Positions 1 through 7,789 of a DNA stretch of 64,000 nucleotides are shown piece by piece. The stretch's first letter is position 1. Every line of letters begins with the position of its first letter. The stretch lies in NCBI RefSeq assembly GCF_013404595.1, contig NZ_JABVAX010000001.1, forward strand, positions 496,001 through 560,000. The letters run 5' to 3'. The position numbers and the translations under genes were made by a program. A model generated the notes under the pieces. That model was not told the origin of the DNA and searched no databases. It saw only the letters and a program-made list of their open reading frames with translations. This stretch comes from Jannaschia marina (GTDB lineage Bacteria > Pseudomonadota > Alphaproteobacteria > Rhodobacterales > Rhodobacteraceae).

Positions 1-891
1 CTGCAGGCCACGCGCGACGAGGGAGACGTCGTCGCCGAAGAAATCCTGGTATCGGGGCGCGAAGAGCGAGGTCACGTCACCCCCGAGGTCCACGGCGAAG
101 GCGCGGCCGGCTTCGGTGCCCGACAGCTCGACCTGACCCGAGAGCCGTTCCGCCCCGTCGGAAGCGAGCACGATGTCGGCGGTAAAGGCGTCGAGCGGAC
201 CGGTGCCGTCGACGGTCAGGTCGATGGCCGGACGGCCGGGAAGCTGCAGCAGGGTCGCGGCGATGCCGTTCTGGGCCTCGGAGACGGCGAGGTCGATCGA
301 GAGCCCTTCGGTCTCCGCGTCGAAGGCGGCGGCGATGTCGAAGTTGCCCGTCACCCCGTCGACCCGCTCGGCCCGGATCGCAGCCTGACCCGAGCCGTCG
401 GCCAGCTGCGCCGAGGCGTCGAGCGTGAGCGCCAGATCCTGCCCCAGCAACGGCGCGCCGAGCTCGATGCGTTCGGCGCGCAGGGTCTCGACGTCGATCG
501 AGACGGGAAGGTCGGGCAGGGAGAACCCGGAAGCTCCGGCGTCGGGCAGGGCCTCGACGCCCTCGGCCGGGAGCGGAGCGCGCGCGACCGAGATGAGACC
601 CGCCGACAGCTCTTCCACCTCGAGCCGTCCGCGCAGCAGCGCCGAGCGGTTCCAGTCGAGCACCACCTCCTCGAGCCGCAGCCAGACGCCGTCGTCATCG
701 GCGACCGTCAGGCTCTCGATGGTCGCCGTCGACGAGAGAGCGCCCTCGAACCCGTCGAGCCGGACGGTGAGGCCGGGGGCGGAGACGTTGTCCTCGATCA
801 GGCCGACGAGGAAGCCGCGGTCGCGCTCCTCGCTGTCCTGGGCGAATACCGGGGTGGCCGCGAGGACCAGGGGGAGGAGATACCGCTTCAT
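1..891 (-). CDS. tamB: Translocation and assembly module protein TamB, N-terminal part (cut by window edge)
   Basis: This is the first 297 codons of a large TamB-type inner-membrane-anchored protein that works with TamA in moving lipids or autotransporter-like proteins across the periplasm. The frame begins with a hydrophobic signal or anchor (MKRYLLPLVLAATPVFAQ), followed by the repetitive beta-rich sequence typical of the AsmA/TamB superfamily. The ATG at 889-891 overlaps the tamA stop in an ATGA arrangement, so the two are translationally coupled. The frame stays open to base 1, so the conserved C-terminal DUF490 region is outside the window. The call rests on adjacency to tamA and on the fold-like composition rather than on a diagnostic motif. 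Confidence 0.85.
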   Translation of the reverse strand, partial: MKRYLLPLVLAATPVFAQDSEERDRGFLVGLIEDNVSAPGLTVRLDGFEGALSSTATIESLTVADDDGVWLRLEEVVLDWNRSALLRGRLEVEELSAGLISVARAPLPAEGVEALPDAGASGFSLPDLPVSIDVETLRAERIELGAPLLGQDLALTLDASAQLADGSGQAAIRAERVDGVTGNFDIAAAFDAETEGLSIDLAVSEAQNGIAATLLQLPGRPAIDLTVDGTGPLDAFTADIVLASDGAERLSGQVELSGTEAGRAFAVDLGGDVTSLFAPRYQDFFGDDVSLVARGLQ

Positions 892-2669
892 CAGAAGGCC
901 TGCCCGATGCCGATGTAGACCTCGACGCCCGACGGGTCGTCCGGCCCCGAGAGCGGGACGCCGACATCGAAGCGGATCGGGCCGATGCCGGTATCGTAGC
1001 GCACGCCGATGCCGGCACCCGAGTGGCTCTCGCCGCCGCCGAAGTCGCTGTCGGGGCTGACGAGGCCGAAGTCCACGAAGCCCACGACGCCGATGCTGTC
1101 GGTCACCTTCTGCCGGATCTCGGTGGCGAGCCCGACGAAGGAGCGCCCGCCCACGAGGTCGCCCGACGGCAGTTCCACGCCGAGCGACTGGAACTCCTGT
1201 CCGCGCACGGTGCCGCCGCCGCCCGAGAAGAAGAGCGTGTTCGACGGAACCTCGTCGAGTTCGGGGCCCACGATGGTGCCGATCTGCAGGCGCGCGGCGA
1301 TGACGGTGCGGTCGTCGGGGCCAAAGCCCTGGTAGCCGCGCAGGTCGGCGTCGAAGACGACGCCGGAGCCTGCGTCCTCGAAGCCGGCGAAGGGCCGAAG
1401 CCCGGCCTCCACGAAGTAGCCGTCGGTCGGGTTCAGAAGATCGTTGCGGCGATCGTACGTCGCCTCGAGCGGGATCGAGAGGATGGAGAAGGTCCGTTCG
1501 CCGAAGGCGTCGGTGTCCTTCGAGTACTCGTAGCCGATGCCGTAGGAATACTGGAACCGTTCGGAGACGATCCGCCGGGCTCCGACGTCGATATAGGCAC
1601 GGTCCGCCTCGAAGTTCGGCTCGTCGAGCCGTTCCACGCCACCGTTCACGAAAAGGTCGGTCTCGGGGTTGAAGGTCGACGGGCGGTTGTAGGCGAAAGT
1701 GATGCCGTAGTCGGCTCCGCCTTCGCTGGCTCCGACGTCCTCGATCTCGCCCTCGATTCGCAGGCTGTCGGCATAGCCCGTCAGGTTGCGGTGCAGCCAG
1801 AAGGCCGAGGTCGAGAAGCCCTCGTCGGTCGAGATTTCGGCACCGAAGCCGAAGCGACGGGGAAGGCGCTCGACCACCTGGATCGTGAGCGGCAGCGTCG
1901 CGTCGGGACCGATCGTCTCGGCCTCCTGGATCGAGACGCTGCTGAAGGCGCCCGTACGCTGCAGCCGCTGGGCCGAGGCGCGGATCTGTTCGGGATCGAA
2001 GACCTGCCCCTGGCGCAGGTCGGCGATGCGGAGGATCTGGGTCTCGCGCACGTCCCGCGCGCCTTCGACGCGGGTGTTGCCGTAGGTCAGGCGCGGACCG
2101 GGCGCGACCGTGAGACGGGCATCGAGGGCGCGGGCGGGATGGTCTGCGGTGATGTCCTGCCCGGCGATTTCCGCCTTCGCATGGCCCTCCGCGCGCCAGG
2201 CGTCGACGCTGGCGGTGGCGGCCTGGCGGATCGGGCCGGTGCCGGCGACTTCGCCGCGCCGGAACCCCTCGGGCAGTTCGGTGCCGGGCGCGAGCGGCGC
2301 GACCGAGGTTTCGCGGAAGAGGAACCGTGGCCCCTCCTCGACCGAGATGGAGATCGTGCCGACGGGCGCGTCCGAGCCCACGGCGGGCAGCGCGGCCGCC
2401 TCTACACCGTCGACCCGGATCGAGATGACGGGGCCGAAATACCCGGCCTCGAAGAGAACGGCGAGAAGCCGCTGATAGTCGGCCTGCGCGGCGGCGACGA
2501 GGTTGCGGCGCACCGTCTCGCCGTCGTTCACGGCGGTGACCGCGAGCGACGAGTTGCGCAGCGTGTCGCGCAGGTCGTCGTCGGCCGGAAGGTCGAGTTG
2601 CAGATCGGCCGCCATGGCGGATTGCAGCGCAAGAAGGAGCGACGCTCCGGCGGTCAGGAAAAGTCTCAC
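891..2669 (-). CDS. tamA: Outer-membrane assembly protein TamA (BamA/Omp85 family)
   Basis: TamA is a 16-strand outer-membrane barrel with periplasmic POTRA domains that partners TamB. The protein has about 592 residues, with a signal peptide (VRLFLTAGASLLLALQSAMA) and then POTRA-like stretches up to about residue 250. A C-terminal Omp85 barrel follows and ends in an aromatic residue (IGIGQAF). An upstream TTG/ATG-type extension to 2723 is possible. I prefer the GTG at 2667-2669 because the signal peptide starts exactly there. The barrel contains the VRGQEF-type motif characteristic of Omp85 proteins. The stop overlaps the tamB start by ATGA, which supports a tamAB operon read leftward. Confidence 0.9.
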   Translation of the reverse strand: MRLFLTAGASLLLALQSAMAADLQLDLPADDDLRDTLRNSSLAVTAVNDGETVRRNLVAAAQADYQRLLAVLFEAGYFGPVISIRVDGVEAAALPAVGSDAPVGTISISVEEGPRFLFRETSVAPLAPGTELPEGFRRGEVAGTGPIRQAATASVDAWRAEGHAKAEIAGQDITADHPARALDARLTVAPGPRLTYGNTRVEGARDVRETQILRIADLRQGQVFDPEQIRASAQRLQRTGAFSSVSIQEAETIGPDATLPLTIQVVERLPRRFGFGAEISTDEGFSTSAFWLHRNLTGYADSLRIEGEIEDVGASEGGADYGITFAYNRPSTFNPETDLFVNGGVERLDEPNFEADRAYIDVGARRIVSERFQYSYGIGYEYSKDTDAFGERTFSILSIPLEATYDRRNDLLNPTDGYFVEAGLRPFAGFEDAGSGVVFDADLRGYQGFGPDDRTVIAARLQIGTIVGPELDEVPSNTLFFSGGGGTVRGQEFQSLGVELPSGDLVGGRSFVGLATEIRQKVTDSIGVVGFVDFGLVSPDSDFGGGESHSGAGIGVRYDTGIGPIRFDVGVPLSGPDDPSGVEVYIGIGQAF

Positions 2670-2981
2670 GCGATGTCCGTTTGTTGGCAGCCAGTGGACG
2701 CGGGCCCGAAAACACACCGGCACCCAAGGAAAGACCTAGCATTCGCACGGCACGGATAAAAGCCGCTGCAATCGCGGGAACCCCTTGAGAGGTTGGGACG
2801 TTCAGCCTCCGAACGCTCCGGCCCGGCCCAATCGCGCAAGGACGCGCGCCCCGGTGCCGGGCGTCCATTCCCTTCGAACTTCGCCTGATTTTCTTGCGCT
2901 TGATACAATTTATGGTTGTGCAAGCCCGGTTTGCGCGTCTGGATGGTTGCCATAATCCGACAGAGCCCGCAGGGTCCGGCT
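2670..2981. other. Divergent intergenic region between tamA and the Anbu cluster
   Basis: About 310 bases separate the two divergent operons and must hold both promoters. There is no convincing gene, tRNA or terminator. The stretch around 2894-2932 is noticeably AT-richer than its surroundings. It carries an imperfect inverted repeat, CTTGCGC (2894-2900) and GTGCAAG (2916-2922 region), flanking TTGATACAATTTATGG. This could be an operator or promoter for the ATP-grasp gene, but no clear -35/-10 pair can be assigned by eye. Confidence 0.4.
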
Positions 2982-4409
2982 ATGGCAGACGACACGCTGT
3001 TCGACGAAATGTTCGAGCCCGATGGCTCGGTCCGAGAGGCCTACCGCTCATTCGATTCCTGGTTCGCCGGTGCCGATCCGGCCGAGTTGCGCGCGAAGTC
3101 GCGCGAGGCGGAGGCGGTGTTCCGCCTGACGGGAATCACCTTCAACGTCTATGGGCAGGCGGAGGCCGCGGAGCGGCTCATCCCCTTCGACATCGTGCCA
3201 CGCATCATCGCGGCGCGGGAGTGGGCCAAGGTCTCGCGCGGGATCGAGCAGCGGGTGCGCGCGCTCAACGCCTTCCTGCACGATATTCACCACCGGCAGG
3301 AGATCGTTCGCGCGGGCGTTCTGCCGGTCGAGATGATCGCGCGCAACGACGCCTACCTGCAGCAAATGATCGGGGTGGAACCCCCGGGCGGCATCTACAC
3401 CCATATCGTCGGTGTCGACCTCGTGCGGACCGGACCCGATCAGTTCTACGTGCTGGAGGACAATGCGCGCACGCCCTCGGGCGTCAGCTACATGCTCGAG
3501 AACCGCGAGACGATGCTGCACATGTTCCCCGAGCTCTTCGCCGGGAACCGCGTGCGTCGGGTCAGCAGCTATCCGCAGAACCTCCACGCCTCCCTCGCCG
3601 CCTGCGCGCCCAAGCAGTGCGAGCAAGATCCGGTCGTGGCGGTGCTGACGCCCGGCATCCACAATTCCGCCTATTACGAGCACAGCTTCCTCGCCGACCA
3701 GATGGGTGTCGAACTGGTGGAGGGGCACGACCTGCGCGTGGTCGACGGACGCATCGCGATGCGCACCACCCAGGGCTACAAGACGATCGACGTGCTCTAT
3801 CGCCGGGTGGACGACGATTTCCTCGATCCCCTCAACTTCCGCCCCGACAGCCAGCTCGGCGTGCCGGGCATCTTCGACGTCTATCGCGCTGGGGGCATCA
3901 CCATAGCGAACGCGCCCGGCACGGGGGTCAGCGACGACAAGGCGATCTACAGCTACATGCCCGAGATCGTCGAGTTCTACACCGGCGAAAAGGCGATGCT
4001 CGAGAACGTGCCGACCTGGCGCTGCTCCGATCCGGACAGTCTGGGCCATGTGCTCGACAACCTGGAGGAGCTCGTCGTCAAGGAGGTGCATGGCTCGGGC
4101 GGCTACGGGATGCTCATCGGGCCGACGGCCTCGAAGAAGGACGTCCGCGAGTTCCGCAAGAAGCTCGAGGCGCGTCCAGGCAACTACATCGCCCAGCCGA
4201 CGCTGTCGCTCTCGACCTGTCCGATCTTCGCCAAGACGGGCCTCACGCCGCGCCACGTCGATCTGCGGCCCTTCGTCCTCGTGTCGCCGAACGGGATCGA
4301 CATCACGCCCGGCGGGCTGACGCGGGTGGCGCTCAAGAAGGGCTCTCTCGTCGTCAACTCCTCGCAGGGCGGCGGCACCAAGGACACCTGGGTCCTGGAG
4401 GAGGAGTGA
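2982..4409 (+). CDS. Circularly permuted type 2 ATP-grasp protein (DUF404/DUF407), Anbu cluster
   Basis: This is a predicted ATP-dependent carboxylate-amine ligase of the circularly permuted ATP-grasp family, thought to form amide bonds on an unknown peptide or metabolite. The protein has about 475 residues, the usual family length. Recognisable segments include YVLEDNARTPSGVSYMLENR, followed by VKEVHGSGGYGMLIGP and the C-terminal VVNSSQGGGTKDTWVLEEE. I chose the ATG at 2982 because the sequence MADDTLFDEMF resembles family N termini; a start at 2916 would add 22 unrelated residues. It heads a four-gene run (alpha-E protein, transglutaminase, Anbu) that recurs across proteobacteria. The substrate is unknown. 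Confidence 0.92.
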   Translation: MADDTLFDEMFEPDGSVREAYRSFDSWFAGADPAELRAKSREAEAVFRLTGITFNVYGQAEAAERLIPFDIVPRIIAAREWAKVSRGIEQRVRALNAFLHDIHHRQEIVRAGVLPVEMIARNDAYLQQMIGVEPPGGIYTHIVGVDLVRTGPDQFYVLEDNARTPSGVSYMLENRETMLHMFPELFAGNRVRRVSSYPQNLHASLAACAPKQCEQDPVVAVLTPGIHNSAYYEHSFLADQMGVELVEGHDLRVVDGRIAMRTTQGYKTIDVLYRRVDDDFLDPLNFRPDSQLGVPGIFDVYRAGGITIANAPGTGVSDDKAIYSYMPEIVEFYTGEKAMLENVPTWRCSDPDSLGHVLDNLEELVVKEVHGSGGYGMLIGPTASKKDVREFRKKLEARPGNYIAQPTLSLSTCPIFAKTGLTPRHVDLRPFVLVSPNGIDITPGGLTRVALKKGSLVVNSSQGGGTKDTWVLEEE

Positions 4410-4467
4410 TGGGGACGCACGTGACATCGATCCGGACTGCCGGCCGTCCGACGGGAGGACGGCACTG

Positions 4468-5409
4468 ATGCTGGGCAAGACCGCAGGCGGATTGTTCTGG
4501 ATGTTCCGTTATCTGGAGCGGTCCGAGAATATCGCGCGTCTCGTCGAGACGGGACAGCGCATCGCCCTGACCCGGCCCGACACGGCCGAGGGCGAATGGG
4601 CCAGCGTGCTCAAGACGGCCTGGGCGCATGATGCGTACCTCGAGGCCCATGACACGATCCAGGGCGACGTCGTCGTCAACTGGCTCCTTCGCGATCGCGA
4701 CAACCCCTCCTGTGTGCTCAACTGCGTCGAGAACGCCCGGACGAACGCGCGGCTCGTGCGCACCGGCCTCACGCGGGAGGTCTGGGAAGCGGTGAACGAG
4801 TGCTGGATGACGCTGAAGGAGGATCTCGCCCGCAAGGTGCAGCCGAAGGACCTGCCGCGCGTCCTCGGCACGATCAAGCAGCGGTCTGCCTTCGTGCGCG
4901 GAGCCCTGCACGGCACGATGCTGCGCCGCGACGTCTACGACTTCGCCCGCATCGGCACCTTCATCGAACGCGCCGACGCCACCGCGCGGCTCCTCGACGT
5001 GAAATACTACGTGCTGCTTCCCTCGGCGGCGGGCGTCGGCTCGCCGCTCGACAATGCCCAGTGGGAGATGATCCTGCGGTCGGTTGCCGCCGAAGGGGCC
5101 TTCCGCACGCTCCACGGCCGGACCCGGACGCCCCGCGACATCGCGCGGTTCCTCATCCTGGACGGCCGCCTGCCGCGCAGCCTGGCGTTCTGCTATGCCA
5201 AGATCGGCGACAATCTCGGCTACCTCGAGAGCGACTACGGTGTCCGCTTGCCGAGCCACGATCAGGCCGATGCGATCTGCCAGCACCTGCAGCAATCGAC
5301 CATCGACAGCATTTTCGAGACCGGTCTGCACCAGGTCCTGCAGGATTTCCTGCGCCGCAATGCCGGCCTCGCCGCGCAAATCGAAAGCGACTACAGGTTC
5401 ATGCAATGA
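4468..5409 (+). CDS. Alpha-E domain protein (DUF403), Anbu cluster
   Basis: This is an all-helical protein of 313 residues. The N terminus (MLGKTAGGLFWMFRYLERSE) and NTARLVDV-like segments (ERADATARLLDVKYYVLLP) are hallmarks of the alpha-E domain, which almost always accompanies the permuted ATP-grasp ligase and presumably acts with it. The Shine-Dalgarno GGGAGGAC (4453-4460) lies inside a hairpin whose arms are CCGTCC (4444-4449) and GGACGG (4457-4462), so translation may be tuned by that fold. The stop overlaps the next start by ATGA. No catalytic residues are known for the family. Confidence 0.92.
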   Translation: MLGKTAGGLFWMFRYLERSENIARLVETGQRIALTRPDTAEGEWASVLKTAWAHDAYLEAHDTIQGDVVVNWLLRDRDNPSCVLNCVENARTNARLVRTGLTREVWEAVNECWMTLKEDLARKVQPKDLPRVLGTIKQRSAFVRGALHGTMLRRDVYDFARIGTFIERADATARLLDVKYYVLLPSAAGVGSPLDNAQWEMILRSVAAEGAFRTLHGRTRTPRDIARFLILDGRLPRSLAFCYAKIGDNLGYLESDYGVRLPSHDQADAICQHLQQSTIDSIFETGLHQVLQDFLRRNAGLAAQIESDYRFMQ

Positions 5410-6236
5410 CCGAGACGCCCCAGACCGCCACGCTCGACATCCGCCACAGCACGACCTACCGCTGGACGGCCCCCGTCAGCTACGCGCTCCAGCAGCTGCG
5501 TCTCACCCCCAAGAGCCGGCGCGGCCAGGACGTACTCGACTGGAAGACGGAGATCACGGGCGGCCAGGTCGAGACGTCCTTCGACGACAGCCACCACAAC
5601 CGCACGGAGCTCGTCTCCGCGAATGCCGGAAGTCGCGAGATCACGATCACCGCACAGGGGCGCGTGCGGCTGGAGGATACGTTGGGCGTCATCGGTCAGC
5701 AGCAGGGATACATGCCGCTCTGGATGTTCCTGCGCGCGACCGACCTGACCCGTCGCGGCAGCGGCACGCTCGGCCTCGCCCGCGACGTCCGCGAGATCGA
5801 GGAGCCGCTCGAACGGCTCCACGCGCTCTCCGCCGCGATCCGGGAGACGGTGGCCTACGACACCGGCGAGATGGACGTTGCGCGCACCGCAGAGGAGGCG
5901 ATCGCCGCAGGCACGGGCGTCTGCCAGGACCATGCGCATGTCTTCGTGACCTGCGCGCGGCTGCTCGACTGCCCCGCGCGCTACGTCTCGGGTTACCTGC
6001 GGATGGATGGCCGCGACGATCAGGACGCGACGCACGCCTGGGCGGAGGCCCATGTGGACGGGCTCGGCTGGGTCGGTTTCGACGTCTCGAACGGCATCTC
6101 GCCCGACATCCGCTACGTCCGGGTGGCGACGGGGCTCGACTATTCCGACGCGGCCCCCGTCTCGGGCATCCGCAGCGGGGCCGGACTCGAGGCGATGGAG
6201 GTGAGCGTCTCCGTCTCCGAAGCACAGCAGCAGTAG
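5406..6236 (+). CDS. Transglutaminase-like cysteine protease/amidase, Anbu cluster
   Basis: This is a 276-residue transglutaminase-superfamily protein with the N-terminal beta domain typical of bacterial members (residues about 8-95) and a catalytic core behind it. The triad is visible: Cys173 in GTGVCQDHAH, His210 in DATHAWAEAH and Asp226 in GWVGFDVSNG. The likely chemistry is hydrolysis or transfer on an amide bond. That suits a partner that reverses or processes products of the neighbouring ATP-grasp ligase, but this is inference. Its ATG overlaps the preceding stop (ATGA). The gene ends about 110 bases before the Anbu peptidase. Confidence 0.9.
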   Translation: MTETPQTATLDIRHSTTYRWTAPVSYALQQLRLTPKSRRGQDVLDWKTEITGGQVETSFDDSHHNRTELVSANAGSREITITAQGRVRLEDTLGVIGQQQGYMPLWMFLRATDLTRRGSGTLGLARDVREIEEPLERLHALSAAIRETVAYDTGEMDVARTAEEAIAAGTGVCQDHAHVFVTCARLLDCPARYVSGYLRMDGRDDQDATHAWAEAHVDGLGWVGFDVSNGISPDIRYVRVATGLDYSDAAPVSGIRSGAGLEAMEVSVSVSEAQQQ

Positions 6237-6344
6237 CCCGCCGATGCGCCGTTGCGGCAGGCCGGCGCAAATCAACCTCCCGATGCTTGACACGACGGGC
6301 CGCGCGCCCGACCTCTGGATCCGATCACAGTTGGACCAGTTCCC

Positions 6345-7076
6345 ATGACCTATTGCGTTGGCCTGCAGCTCGAGCGCGGCCTCGTCTTCCTGTCGGACAC
6401 GCGCACGAACGCAGGCATCGACAACATCTCCACCTACCGCAAGATGCACACCTGGGAGGTGCCGGGAGAGCGTGCACTGGTGCTGATGACCGCCGGCAAC
6501 CTCGCGACGACGCAGGCCGTCGTGAGCCTCCTGGAGGAGCGCAATCTGGCACCCTCTGAGCGCGACCCGACGATCCTGAGCGCGCCGACGATGTTCCAGG
6601 CCGCGCGCACCATCGGACAGACCCTGAAGGACACCATCGTACAGCAGCGTGAGGGCGGGCCGACCGCGGGCACGACCTTCAACGCCACGATGATCTTCGG
6701 CGGCCAGATCAAGGGCGGCCCGGCCCGCCTCTTCATGATCTACCCCGAGGGCAACTTCGTCGAGGCGCAGCCCGATACGCCCTTCTTCCAGATCGGCGAG
6801 ACGAAGTACGGGCGGCCCATCCTCGTGCGGGCCTACGACGCGGAGATGGAGTTCACGCAGGCGGCGAAACTCCTGATGGTCAGCTTCGACTCGACGATCC
6901 GGGCAAACCTGTCGGTCGGCACCCCGCTCGACCTGCAGATCTACGAGACCGGCAGCCTGCGCCTCGGGACGAGCCGCCGTATCGAGGACAGCGACCCGGA
7001 CTGGCGCGCCGTGTCCGACGGTTGGTCGGACGCGCTGCGCCGGGCCTTCGACAGCTTGCCGGACGTCACGCTCTGA
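6345..7076 (+). CDS. Anbu, proteasome-type (HslV-like) peptidase
   Basis: This is the ancestral beta-subunit-like peptidase of 243 residues, an N-terminal-nucleophile hydrolase that assembles into open rings. It starts MTYCVGLQLERGLVFLSDTR. Removal of Met would expose Thr2 as nucleophile, and the SDTRTNAG segment matches the active-site strand of proteasome beta subunits. Residues IDNISTYRKMHTWEVPGER are typical of Anbu rather than HslV. No HslU-like ATPase is adjacent, as usual for this family. The co-location with ATP-grasp, alpha-E and transglutaminase genes is the known Anbu neighbourhood, and the physiological substrate is not established. Confidence 0.9.
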   Translation: MTYCVGLQLERGLVFLSDTRTNAGIDNISTYRKMHTWEVPGERALVLMTAGNLATTQAVVSLLEERNLAPSERDPTILSAPTMFQAARTIGQTLKDTIVQQREGGPTAGTTFNATMIFGGQIKGGPARLFMIYPEGNFVEAQPDTPFFQIGETKYGRPILVRAYDAEMEFTQAAKLLMVSFDSTIRANLSVGTPLDLQIYETGSLRLGTSRRIEDSDPDWRAVSDGWSDALRRAFDSLPDVTL

Positions 7077-7135
7077 GCCTGCACGCGCGGCGATTTGGCG
7101 GTTGAACTCCGTCGCCCGTCGCCTACCGTCCGCCC

Positions 7136-7789
7136 ATGCTTCTTTCTGCCCGTGCCGTCGAAAAATCCTTCGAGACCGCCGACGGCTCCCATCCCGTGCT
7201 GCGCGGGGTGTCGCTGGAGCTGGCCGCCGGCCGCACGCTGGCGCTGACGGGCGAGAGCGGGTCGGGCAAGTCGACGCTCCTGCATCTGCTCGCCGGGCTC
7301 GACACGCCAGACGGGGGGACGATCGAGATCGAGGGGCAGGACATCGCCCACCTCGATGACGCGGGACGGGCGGCGCTGCGTCGGTCGCGCGTCGGGCTCA
7401 TCTTTCAGCAGTTCAACCTGATCCCGTCGCTTTCGGTCGCCGACAACCTCACCTTCCACGCCCGCCTCGCCGGTCGGGAGGTCGAGGGCGTCGCCGATCT
7501 CGCCGCGCGCCTCGGCCTCGGCGACCATCTCCATCGGTTCCCCGAGCAGCTCTCCGGCGGACAGCAGCAGAGGGTCGCCATCGGGCGCACCGTGCTGGCG
7601 CGTCCCGCGCTCGTGCTTGCCGACGAGCCCACCGGTAACCTCGACGAGGCGACGGGTGATGCGACGATCGACCTTCTGCGCGGCCTCGCGTCGGAGACCG
7701 GTGCCGGTCTTCTCATGGTCACGCATTCCGACCGTCTGGCTGCGATGCTCGACGCGCGGCTGCACCTGCGTGCGGGGCAACTCGCGTGA
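7136..7789 (+). CDS. ABC transporter ATP-binding protein (LolD/MacB-like, AttE-like)
   Basis: This is a 217-residue ABC ATPase with all motifs in order: Walker A GESGSGKST (about residues 39-47), Q-loop IFQQFNLIP, signature LSGGQQQR, Walker B LVLADEPT and H-loop VTHS. The class is the one that pairs with FtsX-type permeases in lipoprotein or peptide export and membrane-bilayer extraction. Its stop overlaps the start of the permease gene by four bases. The order ATPase, large permease, secreted lipocalin-like protein matches the AttEFGH arrangement known from Agrobacterium. Confidence 0.92.
   Translation: MLLSARAVEKSFETADGSHPVLRGVSLELAAGRTLALTGESGSGKSTLLHLLAGLDTPDGGTIEIEGQDIAHLDDAGRAALRRSRVGLIFQQFNLIPSLSVADNLTFHARLAGREVEGVADLAARLGLGDHLHRFPEQLSGGQQQRVAIGRTVLARPALVLADEPTGNLDEATGDATIDLLRGLASETGAGLLMVTHSDRLAAMLDARLHLRAGQLA

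Noticed and set aside
2724..2981. tRNA or small RNA gene in the tamA upstream region
   Set aside because: GC-rich hairpins can be drawn, but there is no TTCRANTC arm or acceptor stem.
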